Notes: a model not told the origin generated them from the letters alone. Positions 6,969-15,730 are shown, numbered from the stretch's first letter. The stretch: 18,538 bases of DNA from JBGPBY01 sp041481485 (GCA_041481485.1 JBGPBY010000083.1:1-18538), one strand, 5' to 3'. Program-made: numbers and translations.

Positions 6969-8518
6969 CCTACTGGAACGCGGGCTTCGCGGAATTGTTT
7001 TTCAAAGGTGCCGCGTTTTCTGCTCCACAACCGAAGCGATGTCAGAAGGGACTCGTCGGTCGGAACGAAAGGCTCAGTTGCGGTCGCGGTCTCGATCCAT
7101 TTGCCGCGAATCCATTCGGTGTAATAACCCTGCGAGGAAAGCAGAAATGTACGAGACTGATTCACCGGCGATGGACCGGTATTAAAGTCGACGAAAACGC
7201 GTTGTCCCGGGTTGGTCTGCAGGTAACGGTCGTCCGGGAGACTCATGTATCGCTGCGCATCCGGAGCCTCTCGTCCAGCATCCTCCACGACTTCAGAAAT
7301 TGGAATCGTTCGGGGTTGCACGATGCGCGCCGTTTCGGCGACGCCGATCCGGTCGATTCTCCAATGATCGGCAAGGAATGAAATCCGAATGCGCAATGAC
7401 TCTTCCCCGGGAAGAACCGGAATCGACGCGGCGACGTCGTGCCACGAGATCGGTCCCGTGTCGGGCACGCGCGCCACTTCCTGAAATCTTCCGTTGCGGA
7501 ATACTGCAATATGCAGACCCGACCGCCGCTCGAACCAACGTCCAAGCTTCACCGCGGTGGAAATGTTGGCGAGATCCCGATTCATCCAGTCCAGTGCCCG
7601 GGCTCCGGCTGGTCCCAGCATGACGTCGTACATCAATGTCGTCCCGAGCAAACTGTTGCGAAGCCGAAAAACCAGCGTGGTGGATCCGGCGCCAGCATCC
7701 ACAGGGGTTGTAAACTCCAGCCAATCGTCCATATCGGCGGCGCTTGCTTCATCGACCGTTCGGGAGTCGGTGGCGTACGCATCCCCATCGATACTTGCCA
7801 CCGAAATGCCGGCACTCTGTCCTCGCCGATCCACAATGCCATCGGGCGCATGGAGATTGCGGACTGCCACGATTTCATCCCGAATATCGGGCAGGACATA
7901 CTCATCCGGTGCGTGAAGCGCTTCGAGAATCTGGAGGTGGTTGATGTAATGCGTCTCCATGGCTTCGTTTCGTACTTCCAGACGCACCGTGCCACGGGCA
8001 TCCGGCTGCGCGTGCAGCCGGTCGAGGTCGCGCGCCTCAAACAGCGGTGCAATGCTGCTGGAAAACAATTCGGCTTCCTCCACTTTCCCGTCATCGGAGT
8101 ACACCGTGGGACACGAGCCAAAAATCGCCACCGAAATAAGTGCCGCGCCAACCACGACCCCAGCCGTGGCGGCTGAAGATACAAGAATGCTTTCGGCCTT
8201 GTTCACGCCCGTGCGATAGCTCTCCATACCCGCGATGCTATCCAAGGGGATCTCTCGCACCGTTTTCTGCTGTTTGAGGGTAATGTCATCCATGACTCCT
8301 TCGCCGCGGACTATGCCACCGGAGATCTTTACGCCGTCTCGATACACGACGGTCGATCCGTCTTTGAGATGCGCTTTCACCGGCGTTTTCACCTCAACGT
8401 CGTTACGAGGATCAACCTTCTGAACGTCAATCCTGCGGGAGATAATGACGCATGCCGCAACCGATATCCCAATCGCGAGCAGAAACCCTCTAAACAGATA
8501 CTTCTTTATGAATGCCAT
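6965..8518 (-). CDS. Large envelope lipoprotein of unknown function (first gene of operon)
   Basis: The 517-residue protein has an N-terminal hydrophobic segment ending in lipobox-like SVAAC (Cys23). Residues 50-105 form a small beta domain (LKDGSTVVYRDGVKISGG, then IPLDSIAGMESY). A second hydrophobic stretch follows (about 111-133), then GSCPTVYSDDGK (134-145) and ELFSSSIAPLFEARDLDRL. That S-C-P-x-V-Y-S block followed by a beta-rich region with ETHYINHLQILEA recalls uncharacterised proteins I have seen in Bacteroidota and relatives, with no known role. The start at 8518 has GGGGGA upstream and is preferred to the in-frame ATG at 8533. It is the promoter-proximal gene of the operon. Whether it is a lipoprotein or an inner-membrane protein with two helices is open. 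Confidence 0.72.
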   Translation of the reverse strand: MAFIKKYLFRGFLLAIGISVAACVIISRRIDVQKVDPRNDVEVKTPVKAHLKDGSTVVYRDGVKISGGIVRGEGVMDDITLKQQKTVREIPLDSIAGMESYRTGVNKAESILVSSAATAGVVVGAALISVAIFGSCPTVYSDDGKVEEAELFSSSIAPLFEARDLDRLHAQPDARGTVRLEVRNEAMETHYINHLQILEALHAPDEYVLPDIRDEIVAVRNLHAPDGIVDRRGQSAGISVASIDGDAYATDSRTVDEASAADMDDWLEFTTPVDAGAGSTTLVFRLRNSLLGTTLMYDVMLGPAGARALDWMNRDLANISTAVKLGRWFERRSGLHIAVFRNGRFQEVARVPDTGPISWHDVAASIPVLPGEESLRIRISFLADHWRIDRIGVAETARIVQPRTIPISEVVEDAGREAPDAQRYMSLPDDRYLQTNPGQRVFVDFNTGPSPVNQSRTFLLSSQGYYTEWIRGKWIETATATEPFVPTDESLLTSLRLWSRKRGTFEKQFREARVPVG

Positions 8519-8545
8519 TCCGTGATCCCCCATATGCGGGAAGCA

Positions 8546-8576
8546 ATTAGAGAACGAGTAGACGCGATCGCTTCAA
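8546..8576 (-). promoter_or_regulatory. Possible promoter of the lipoprotein operon
   Basis: On the minus strand TTGAAG (8571-8576) and TCTAAT (8546-8551) are 19 bases apart, within the tolerated sigma-70 range but longer than ideal. They lie 27 bases before the start at 8518. This is only a consensus match. Confidence 0.3.
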
Positions 8577-8701
8577 TTCGCCGCAATGACGCTGTGATGG
8601 TAACAGGTTCTCGCTCATTTACCCCCGCTGGTTGTCGTTGCAGTTCACTGGCAATCTACCGATTGTGGCGATTTGAATCCATGTGGCGGGGCTGAGTTCA
8701 G

Positions 8702-8773
8702 TCTGTAATTCGGCTGAGGTCCTGATTGAGGACTCTGTAGTAATCGGATCCCTATCGGGTCTGTATAATGTGG
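8702..8773 (+). promoter_or_regulatory. Three TCTGTA repeats with a -10-like box upstream of the SnoaL gene
   Basis: TCTGTAATTCGG (8702-8713), TCTGTAGTAATCGG (8734-8747) and TCTGTATAATGTGG (8760-8773) are imperfect direct repeats starting 32 and 26 bases apart. The third contains TATAAT (8764-8769), a perfect -10 box, with no clear -35 box at the usual distance. GTCCT/AGGAC (8719-8733) makes a small hairpin between repeats one and two. The arrangement could be an activator-dependent promoter; the repeats may also be chance. Confidence 0.35.
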
Positions 8774-8812
8774 GGAATTCGCATGACGATTCGTCCAGAG
8801 CTAATCCTCGCC

Positions 8813-9247
8813 ATGAGTATCGAAGAGAACAAGTCGCTCATTCGCCGCTTCTGCGAAGAGGTGTGGAACCATGGTCTCCTCGACGTTGTGACGGAGATAT
8901 TCGCGGAAGATTATGTGCGGCACGATTTGCGTCCAGGAAAGCCAATCCCGGGACCAGAGGGCCAGAAGAGAATAGCGGCTGATTTCCGTACAGCCTTTCC
9001 CGACCTGCATATGACTCTGGACTTGATCGTGGCCGAAGGCGATCTGGTCGTCACGCGCTGGACGACGGCAGGCACGCACACGGGCCAATGGGGGAGTATC
9101 CCACCAACCGGCAACCACGCTGTATTTTCCGGCGTGAATATTTTTCGCATTCATAATGGCAAAGTGGTCGAACTATGGAACCACCGGGATGATCTGGGTT
9201 TGATGCAGCAGCTGGGCGTCCCCATTTATGCTGGAAGCAAGGATTGA
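8813..9247 (+). CDS. SnoaL-like ester cyclase/polyketide-cyclase fold protein
   Basis: The 144-residue protein matches the SnoaL-like/NTF2-fold family end to end. It opens with SIEENKSLIRRFCEEVWNHG and AEDYVRHD, has a central FRTAFPDLHMTLDLIVAEGDLVVTRWTTAGTHTG, and closes with FRIHNGKVVELWNHRDDLGLMQQLG. Members form a cone-shaped pocket and act as small-molecule cyclases, hydrolases or binders; the substrate is unknown here. The start at 8813 fits the family N-terminus and leaves room for a leader after the TATAAT at 8764. An earlier in-frame ATG at 8783 has GGGGA before it and is a real alternative. The stop overlaps the next gene's start as TTGA, so the two are probably translated together. 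Confidence 0.83.
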   Translation: MSIEENKSLIRRFCEEVWNHGLLDVVTEIFAEDYVRHDLRPGKPIPGPEGQKRIAADFRTAFPDLHMTLDLIVAEGDLVVTRWTTAGTHTGQWGSIPPTGNHAVFSGVNIFRIHNGKVVELWNHRDDLGLMQQLGVPIYAGSKD

Positions 9248-10047
9248 TCGTCGAAAAGATCCAATCTAAGGATGGTGTATCTCTCGCCCTCCAGCGTTAC
9301 GGCGATGGAACGCCTCTTGTCCTCGTACACGGCACGGGTGGTTCGGCCGCTCGCTGGTCGCCCGTTGTCCCCGCGCTCGAAGCGCGCTTCGCGATCTACG
9401 CGCTCGACCGGCGTGGGCGCGGCCAGAGCGGCGACGCTCCCGAATACGAAATTCAGCGGGAGTTCGAAGATATTGAATGCGTGGTCGACGCTATTGGTCC
9501 AGCCCATGTACTCGGCCATTCCTATGGAGGCGTCTGTTCTTTAGAGGCAGCTTTACTCACACCTCACTTGCGAAAGCTGATTTTGTACGAGCCGGCTATA
9601 CCGGTCGAAGGCATGCCGATTTACCCCGCTGGGTTCATAGCGCGGCTCGAATCGCTGCTCGCTGCGGGAGAACGGGAGAAAGCCGCGATAACGTTCATGC
9701 AGGAAGTCGTACGGATGCCTGTTCGGGAGTTGGAGAACCTGCGTGCATCGCATAGTTGGCCCGGACGAGTCGCCGCAGCCCACACGCTTCCCCGCGAGCT
9801 GCGCGCGCACGAACGCTATCGGTTCAAACCCGAACGTTTTGAGCGGCTCAAAATTCCTACACTCCTTCTGCTCGGCAGTGACAGTCCGGATTTCTTCAAA
9901 GCGGCAATCGAAGTCGTGAATGCCGCGTTGTCGAACAGCCGGATTGTCGTGCTGCCCGGTCAGCGGCACAATGCGATCGACGTTGCCCCGGAGCTCTTTG
10001 TGCGCGAAGTGCTTGCGTTCCTGACCGATGAAGATGCGGAGCTGTAG
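9244..10047 (+). CDS. Alpha/beta hydrolase
   Basis: The 267-residue protein is a standard single-domain alpha/beta hydrolase. It has the oxyanion-loop motif LVLVHGTGGSAARW (residues 26-38), the nucleophile elbow GHSYGG with Ser93, the acid Asp213 in LLLLGSDSPDF and the His242 base in LPGQRHNAID. The lid region (about 120-195) is helical. The start is TTG at 9244 inside the previous gene's stop region, with GGAAG just upstream; no better in-frame ATG precedes the conserved N-terminal strand. It probably acts on an ester, lactone or similar small molecule, perhaps the same compound handled by the SnoaL-like partner (inference from the coupled arrangement). Confidence 0.88.
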   Translation: MIVEKIQSKDGVSLALQRYGDGTPLVLVHGTGGSAARWSPVVPALEARFAIYALDRRGRGQSGDAPEYEIQREFEDIECVVDAIGPAHVLGHSYGGVCSLEAALLTPHLRKLILYEPAIPVEGMPIYPAGFIARLESLLAAGEREKAAITFMQEVVRMPVRELENLRASHSWPGRVAAAHTLPRELRAHERYRFKPERFERLKIPTLLLLGSDSPDFFKAAIEVVNAALSNSRIVVLPGQRHNAIDVAPELFVREVLAFLTDEDAEL

Positions 10048-10201
10048 AAGCTATCTCGGTCGTGGGACGTGATGTCGAACAGACAATTGGTAGCCCGCGA
10101 TCAGAGCAGATCAAAGAGGGAGAAATAATCGTGATTCCAAGGAGCCAGACGATCCAAGGTAGACTGATTGCAGAGAGCGACGCAGAAAGAAAATCAAATC
10201 G

Positions 10202-11389
10202 ATGAGAATGTTTGGATATTGTGGGCGGCTGGTATTCGCGTTCGCGTGGATCGGATCATTTGCAGTCTCACTGTCTGCTCAGCACATGGTGGGTTTGAAG
10301 AATGGGGTTGCGGACGCAGTCGCGCTTTCCAGTGAACCACGAGGCGCGGAAGTCCGATCAAAGGCCGATACGCTGCGCCTGCGAATGTTGAATTGGAAAG
10401 AGCAGGATTTTCGGAGTTTATTTGGCGTCCCATTGTTCCGTGCCGATGGCCAGGGAAAGTCAATCCAACCCGGGGACGGATTCGCAAGGCTTTCCACAGA
10501 GTACGAAGTAGCCGCACTTCCGGGCCTTCGCACAAACGGAGTTGCAAAGGACCATACGGATCTTTATGAAGTCAGTTCATCCGCAGGGGTTGAGGTCTTC
10601 TTCGGGATAACCGGCACGCCCGTATATGTTTCATTTTTTCTCAAGGTCGACGCTGATTTTGTTCTCCTTCGCGATAACAGCGTCATCGATGCAAGGCTTG
10701 CGTGGGAGCGCCCTCGCTTTGATGCGCTTTACAGGGAAGTCGATACCCTTTGGCGTCGGAACGTCATTTGGGAAGTCGATCGCGACGAACAACGTAAGTA
10801 TCTTACTGGATTGAATTCCACGGGCCCAGACGAGGTATGGCAGGCAGTTAAGGAGTTCGAAAGCCGTTTGGGTTACCACGCAACGACAATGCCCGAGACT
10901 GTGGGAGTTACAAGTCTACGTTGGTATGGCGTTAACAACACGATTCAGGCGGAGGCAACTCTTCGCGAATTCGAAAGCCGTGGAAAACCGGCAAAAAATG
11001 TTGACGTGAGAATCCACCGCCCGGACGGCGTCGAAATCCGCGAGACTGTCGGTTCCAATGTATACAACTTCATTGGATGGCTCAGACCCGATGGTACCTA
11101 TATTCGCTCGGAATCCATTCCGAATTGGAATTCCGGCATTTTTCAATACGGCAATAATCTGGAATTATGTTCATGGTACGACGCTCGCGGCAAGGCCGTA
11201 CGTCGTGAGATAGACACCAACGGAGACAACTTGCCCGACATGTATTGGGAAGCTGGCATGGCAGAGGAATCGTTCATACGGCTATCAGTTGATAAATCCT
11301 GGATCGTGAATTCCGAATTGATTCCCGATCCATACCGCGTGCCGGACCAGAATCTGCGCCGCATTCCGATTCGTCGAATCCCGGAGTAG
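10202..11389 (+). CDS. Secreted protein of unknown function with Ca-binding-like loop
   Basis: The 395-residue protein starts with a signal peptide (about residues 1-26, MRMFGYCGRLVFAFAWIGSF then SLSA-Q). I do not recognise a family. The middle holds a mixed region with YEVSSSAGVEVFFGITGTPVYVSFFLKVDADFVLL, and the C-terminal half is beta-rich with repeated charged strands. REIDTNGDNLPDMYW carries D-x-N-x-D-x-x-x-D, the spacing of calcium-binding loops in dockerin or thrombospondin-type repeats, so calcium binding is possible. The ribosome site is weak (AGAAAG), and an ATG two codons later is an alternative start. It follows a 154-base gap after the hydrolase gene, so it probably has its own promoter. 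The nested hairpins at 11404-11470 lie just beyond its stop. Confidence 0.7.
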   Translation: MRMFGYCGRLVFAFAWIGSFAVSLSAQHMVGLKNGVADAVALSSEPRGAEVRSKADTLRLRMLNWKEQDFRSLFGVPLFRADGQGKSIQPGDGFARLSTEYEVAALPGLRTNGVAKDHTDLYEVSSSAGVEVFFGITGTPVYVSFFLKVDADFVLLRDNSVIDARLAWERPRFDALYREVDTLWRRNVIWEVDRDEQRKYLTGLNSTGPDEVWQAVKEFESRLGYHATTMPETVGVTSLRWYGVNNTIQAEATLREFESRGKPAKNVDVRIHRPDGVEIRETVGSNVYNFIGWLRPDGTYIRSESIPNWNSGIFQYGNNLELCSWYDARGKAVRREIDTNGDNLPDMYWEAGMAEESFIRLSVDKSWIVNSELIPDPYRVPDQNLRRIPIRRIPE

Positions 11390-11403
11390 AGCCTCGTTCC
11401 AAA

Positions 11404-11470
11404 GCGAGCATCCGCTCGCCGCAGCGGTCGACCGTCAGTGCCAGGGCACTTCGGCCATCACCGCTGCGGC
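11404..11470. terminator. Nested hairpins between convergent genes
   Basis: Perfect 11-base arms GCCGCAGCGGT (11418-11428) and ACCGCTGCGGC (11460-11470) enclose an inner perfect hairpin AGTGCC/GGCACT (11437-11450). A competing hairpin GCGAGC/GCTCGC (11404-11419) overlaps the left arm. The block lies 14 bases beyond one stop and 11 bases beyond the other of two convergent genes, so it is a good two-way transcript-end candidate. There is no T-run, so Rho-independent action is uncertain. Confidence 0.5.
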
Positions 11471-11481
11471 AGCGCGATCGT

Positions 11482-14400
11482 TTAGAAACTCAATCGAAGC
11501 TGAGCCTGAAACTGCCGATGCAAACTCGACTTGGCTGTCGCTATATTGGTTGCAGTGATCTGTCCAAAGTTGGTGTTGTTGATATCCAGAATCGGGTTCG
11601 CCGGTTCCGGGTGATTAAAAATGTTGCTGGCGTCGACGCGAAACTCCAGCGACTTGGATTCGGCAACCCGGAATTGCTTCCGCATGTTGGCATCGAACCT
11701 CCAGCGTCCGGGAACCTCGACAACCCGTTGCCCCAGAGTCCCGCGATGTCCCGGAAGTGGGTTCTCGAGAAGAACCTGCCGGGTTTGCGCATCGTAAACC
11801 GCATTGAGCGTGCAAAGTCCATTGAAACCCTGTGAGGTCGTCACGATCTGGCTGTTCTGACACTGCGGATCCTTGTCTGTAATGAAAGCGCCCGGCTTGA
11901 AGTAGTTTCCAAAACTGGCGCCTTCGGCCCACTGGACTCCCGCGGCTCTGGGATCGAACGGGCCCACAATGTCCGGAGTTCCGTTCGCGTACAGCATGGA
12001 TTGTGCAGTGATGCTGGTCGGTGCGCCGCTGTTGACGTTGACAATCCATCCCGCATGCCAGCCTTCGATGATCCGCGCGAGAGTTCCCGAACTGTTGGAA
12101 AAGAAAAGTTTGTTCGGTCCGATCGGAAGCGTGAATTCTCCATTGGTGCGAAAGTCGTGCTTCCGCGTGTCCCCGAGAACACTGTAATCGCCGTGCCGGT
12201 CGAAGGGAAGTGTGTATGTTCCTCCCACGCCCGTATTTCGGCTCCACGTGTACGTACTCTGCAGGCTGACGCCGTGCGTCTCACGCATCGACACCTGAGC
12301 TTCCAGAGAGTGATAGTTGTTGGCGGTCATCGCAGCCACCATGTTGATGGCCGCGAACTGAGGATTGGTGACGATGAAGTTTTCCGGAAATAATCCGCTG
12401 AAGCGGAGCACTGTGCCGTTGACACCGGATGGGATGTCCGGAAGACTAGCATTTACCGTGGGAGACTTCGGATAGTTGAATGTGTTCAACGTAGCGGCAA
12501 GTCCCTGGTAGTTTCCGTTAGCAAGGTTGGATTGGAAATTGGGACTGGCCCGCAGGTGCATGCCCGCCGTTTGCAATGAGCCATTAAACACCGATCCCAC
12601 GGGTCCAAATCCGCTGCCTGCAATATTGATCCCCTTGAACATATCTTCGAGCACCTGTAATGCGGGGTTGCCATCGTCTCCTGCACGAGCAGCATCAAAC
12701 GCTTCCTTCAGTCCGTTGGTCAGAAAATTCGGCTGATTGATGTTGAAGAATGCGTTCCACTGCTTTCTGCCAAGGGTGCCGATATAGCGAACATCCACAG
12801 TGAGGTTGGATCGAACACTACGGGTCACCGACAGCGTGATGTTTTCCGCATAGGGGTTGCGGACTCCCTGTTCCGGTACGAAGATTTGCTGGCTGCGATC
12901 TGTAACCGGAACCGGCTGCATGGGCTTGATGATATTGGGCACTGGTACTACCGAGGGCAACTTCGTGAGATCGATATATGGATTGGCGCTGTCTCCCGTG
13001 TATCGTGCGTTGTTGGTGCTGCCCGGCACATTGTTTTCCTGCGTGAGCGCATTTGGTACCTGCCCCTGCTGGAAGGTCATCTGATAGCCGCCGCGAACCG
13101 TCGTCTTGCCTTCTCCAAACCATGAGGGTTGCCATGCAAAGCCGATGGCCGGACCGAAATTTCTGTAGTCATTGGCGTACCACGGAGTGTTGGGATTTGG
13201 AGAGTGTTTGCCGACGAACTGGATCTGAGTCAGATCACCACGGACTCCGGGCGTCATCCAGTCCTGGAAACTTCGGCCGGAGAGTCCGAAAATGGCGTTG
13301 GAACCACCAACCGGAAGCGGCATCAGACCATGGGCTTCATACGGCACGCCGTAGTATTCCCATCGCAGTCCAAGATTGAGCGTGAGATTTTTCGTCGCTT
13401 TCCAGTCATCCTTGATGAAAATGTCGCCTTCATTCTGAACGGTGTCGCGAATGCGTTCGGGAAATGTCAGATAGTTCTCAAAGCTATCCAGATTTTGCGG
13501 ATTCTGAATGTAGTAGAACTGATTCACCTGAGAGAGCGAACCGGCCAGGAAACTCAGGAGATTCCGCATCCTTGCGTTGTTTCCCGTATTTGGCGCTCCG
13601 GCGAGGCCCGGCATATTGTTACTGCCGATGGCACCCTGGGGAATTGGCGCGTTGGTTGCGTCTCCGCCAAGCGCGCGTGGTATGGCAGTCGTGGCAGTGG
13701 CAGAAATGCCGGCGTCGTAACCCAGACTGTGTGTCAACCGGACCTCACCGCCGAACTTGAAGGCGTGGCGGCCCCTTGTCCAGCTGACCGTATCGGTAAA
13801 CGACCAGAGATTCGTGATGTCGTGGTAGTTGTCCGTAATCCCATTGAACACCTGATTCGTCTGGAAATTGACTGCGCCAGTTCCCAATCCGATATCCACG
13901 GGAAAACCGCCGAAATTTGGAAAGAACCCCAGCGCATCCTTTCCTGTAACGGAATTGTTGAATGCGTTCAGTGTATTCGAACCGATACGGCGCATGCCCG
14001 CTCTCGCTTCATTCACAAGATTTGGTGACAGAGTGGACGTGAAATTCACAGAGAGTAACTGCGGATGTCTGAAAAATGTTCCGCGAAATCCGCCGGGCCA
14101 CGGTTCATAGTTCGCATTGCCTGCCGTATCTTCGTACGTATAACTGACCGCGACCTTGTTCGAGTTATTGAAATTGTGATCGACCTTGGTATTGATCTGC
14201 TTGCGGCCGGCACCAGTGAGGGTGGAGACGCCAGGACCGACAGCAAAGATCCCCTCACTTCCCCCGTTTTCATTTCGGGTCCAGCGGTGGCCCGCAGTAT
14301 TGAGTCCATCACCCACTTCGTAGTTGTTCGGTAGCGGCATCCTGTCCATGAGCTTTGCTACAAATCCGGTGGGATCCTGCGCCGTGCGGAAAGTGTCCCA

Positions 14401-15666
14401 TGCGCCATTGGTTGTTGGCGCGGGGCCGACTTGCACGTTGGAGCAGTCCGCATTGACTGAAGCTGGGTTCAGAACAGTACCAAACACGCTTGCATAATGA
14501 AGAGTTCCTGTGAAGGGGCCGCCATTTAAACCTGGATTGATAGCTGGAGTAGCCGGATTTCCCAGTGCGTCGACAACCGCAATGGTCGGAGTTGCTCCGG
14601 TGGACTGCACATTCTGAGTGCTATTCCCGTTGTTCCAGTTATCGAAGTACCTGAAAATGCCTTTTCGTGCGCATGGCGTCAAGACAATGGGGTTCTGGGT
14701 GGTTCGTCCATGAATGAGAGTGCTGTCCCACAACGCAAAGACGAACGTTTTGTTTTTGACGATGGGTCCGCCAATGCTTGCGGTGATCTGATGATTGTTC
14801 GCCCAGTCCGGCTTGACAGGCTTCCATGCGCCCGTTTTGACATCCGTCTGCCGGTTATTGTTCCATGTGTTGGCGTCGAATCCCGTGTTTCGCACCGTCC
14901 ACACGCCCGATCCGTGAAACTGGTTGCCACCGGACCGCGTCATGAATTGAAATTGTCCGTTGCCGCGTCCCATCTCTGCGTCAACCGGCGCCACAATAAT
15001 CCGAACCTCGCCGATCAGGTCGGGGCTCATGTATGTCGCGCCCCCCAGGCTCACGCCAAACCGGGCTGCGCCGACATTGTCGACGCCGTCACGCGTGATA
15101 TTGACAGTGCCGAGTCCGCCGAGACCCGAGACAACACCGTTATTTCCGGCATCATCAGTCAACCGCACGCCCGGAATCAGCCGATACAAATCCAATACAT
15201 TGTTTGTGACCGTCGGCAGGTCTGCCACGCGCTGCTGGCTGATCACTTCGCCGACCGACGAACTCGAGACGGCCAGTAGCGTGTCGACGGGAACCGATAC
15301 TTCGACCGCCGAGTTGGCGACACCGACATGAAGTGTGAAATTCAGTCGAATCTGTTCGGCATTGCCCAGCCGAACGTCGGTAAATGTTTGGGGCTGAAAG
15401 CCCGTGAGCTCCGCGCTCACTTTGTAGGTGCCGGGCAAAAGGCTGGCAAAACTATAGGCGCCAGAATCATTCGAAAGTAGTGTCGTTACGACACCGGTCG
15501 CAGTATTCGTGGACTTCACGGTTACACCGGGAATTACCGCGCCGGTCGAATCCTGAATGGTGCCGCTGACCGTTGCGTAAGTGGACTGACTAAAGGAAGG
15601 CGCTGCCGTCGAAAGCGAAATCAAAAGCGAAAGCAGAGCCGACAAAACGAGGCTATAGCTCTTCAT
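11482..15666 (-). CDS. TonB-dependent receptor, Oar-like, with carboxypeptidase-regulatory domain
   Basis: The 1394-residue protein has a signal peptide (about 1-27) and a carboxypeptidase-regulatory-like domain (about 28-112: VSGTIQDSTGAVIPGVTVK ... GAYSFASLLPGTYKVSAELTGF). A plug domain starts near residue 120 (with VISQQRVADLPTVTNNVLDL), and a very long outer-membrane beta-barrel ends in QAQLRLSF with the terminal Phe typical of such proteins. Proteins of this architecture are numerous in Acidobacteriota and are thought to import or sense large oligosaccharides or peptides; the ligand here is unknown. The start at 15666 follows GGGGGGA and lies downstream of the TTGACA promoter. An in-frame ATG at 15717 lies upstream of the expected transcript start. 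No sigma/anti-sigma pair is nearby. Confidence 0.9.
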   Translation of the reverse strand: MKSYSLVLSALLSLLISLSTAAPSFSQSTYATVSGTIQDSTGAVIPGVTVKSTNTATGVVTTLLSNDSGAYSFASLLPGTYKVSAELTGFQPQTFTDVRLGNAEQIRLNFTLHVGVANSAVEVSVPVDTLLAVSSSSVGEVISQQRVADLPTVTNNVLDLYRLIPGVRLTDDAGNNGVVSGLGGLGTVNITRDGVDNVGAARFGVSLGGATYMSPDLIGEVRIIVAPVDAEMGRGNGQFQFMTRSGGNQFHGSGVWTVRNTGFDANTWNNNRQTDVKTGAWKPVKPDWANNHQITASIGGPIVKNKTFVFALWDSTLIHGRTTQNPIVLTPCARKGIFRYFDNWNNGNSTQNVQSTGATPTIAVVDALGNPATPAINPGLNGGPFTGTLHYASVFGTVLNPASVNADCSNVQVGPAPTTNGAWDTFRTAQDPTGFVAKLMDRMPLPNNYEVGDGLNTAGHRWTRNENGGSEGIFAVGPGVSTLTGAGRKQINTKVDHNFNNSNKVAVSYTYEDTAGNANYEPWPGGFRGTFFRHPQLLSVNFTSTLSPNLVNEARAGMRRIGSNTLNAFNNSVTGKDALGFFPNFGGFPVDIGLGTGAVNFQTNQVFNGITDNYHDITNLWSFTDTVSWTRGRHAFKFGGEVRLTHSLGYDAGISATATTAIPRALGGDATNAPIPQGAIGSNNMPGLAGAPNTGNNARMRNLLSFLAGSLSQVNQFYYIQNPQNLDSFENYLTFPERIRDTVQNEGDIFIKDDWKATKNLTLNLGLRWEYYGVPYEAHGLMPLPVGGSNAIFGLSGRSFQDWMTPGVRGDLTQIQFVGKHSPNPNTPWYANDYRNFGPAIGFAWQPSWFGEGKTTVRGGYQMTFQQGQVPNALTQENNVPGSTNNARYTGDSANPYIDLTKLPSVVPVPNIIKPMQPVPVTDRSQQIFVPEQGVRNPYAENITLSVTRSVRSNLTVDVRYIGTLGRKQWNAFFNINQPNFLTNGLKEAFDAARAGDDGNPALQVLEDMFKGINIAGSGFGPVGSVFNGSLQTAGMHLRASPNFQSNLANGNYQGLAATLNTFNYPKSPTVNASLPDIPSGVNGTVLRFSGLFPENFIVTNPQFAAINMVAAMTANNYHSLEAQVSMRETHGVSLQSTYTWSRNTGVGGTYTLPFDRHGDYSVLGDTRKHDFRTNGEFTLPIGPNKLFFSNSSGTLARIIEGWHAGWIVNVNSGAPTSITAQSMLYANGTPDIVGPFDPRAAGVQWAEGASFGNYFKPGAFITDKDPQCQNSQIVTTSQGFNGLCTLNAVYDAQTRQVLLENPLPGHRGTLGQRVVEVPGRWRFDANMRKQFRVAESKSLEFRVDASNIFNHPEPANPILDINNTNFGQITATNIATAKSSLHRQFQAQLRLSF

Positions 15667-15701
15667 AGATTTCCCCCCTCGGGAAGTGTGATTTTGCTTG
15701 G

Positions 15702-15730
15702 AAAATACATCCCGCATGAAGCCGTGTCAA
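15702..15730 (-). promoter_or_regulatory. Sigma-70-type promoter of the TonB-dependent receptor gene
   Basis: On the minus strand TTGACA (15725-15730) and TATTTT (15702-15707) are exactly 17 bases apart, a textbook housekeeping promoter. Transcription would begin near 15695, about 29 bases before the ATG at 15666, which argues against translation from the ATG at 15717. Confidence 0.7.

Noticed and set aside
7439..8176. Open plus-strand frame of about 245 codons
   Set aside because: It is antisense to the large lipoprotein gene, which has a signal sequence, conserved blocks and coupled neighbours; this frame shows no such support.
8783..8812. Earlier ATG start for the SnoaL-like protein
   Set aside because: It has a fair ribosome site, but the ten extra residues are outside the family N-terminus and the start would lie only about 7 bases from the expected transcript start; kept as an alternative only.
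13129..14028. Open plus-strand frame of about 300 codons
   Set aside because: It lies wholly inside the TonB-dependent receptor gene on the other strand, has no recognisable domain and no ribosome site; the receptor frame has clear domains throughout.
15667..15717. Longer start for the TonB-dependent receptor
   Set aside because: The TTGACA/TATTTT promoter places the transcript start downstream of this ATG, and the signal peptide begins at 15666 behind a strong ribosome site.
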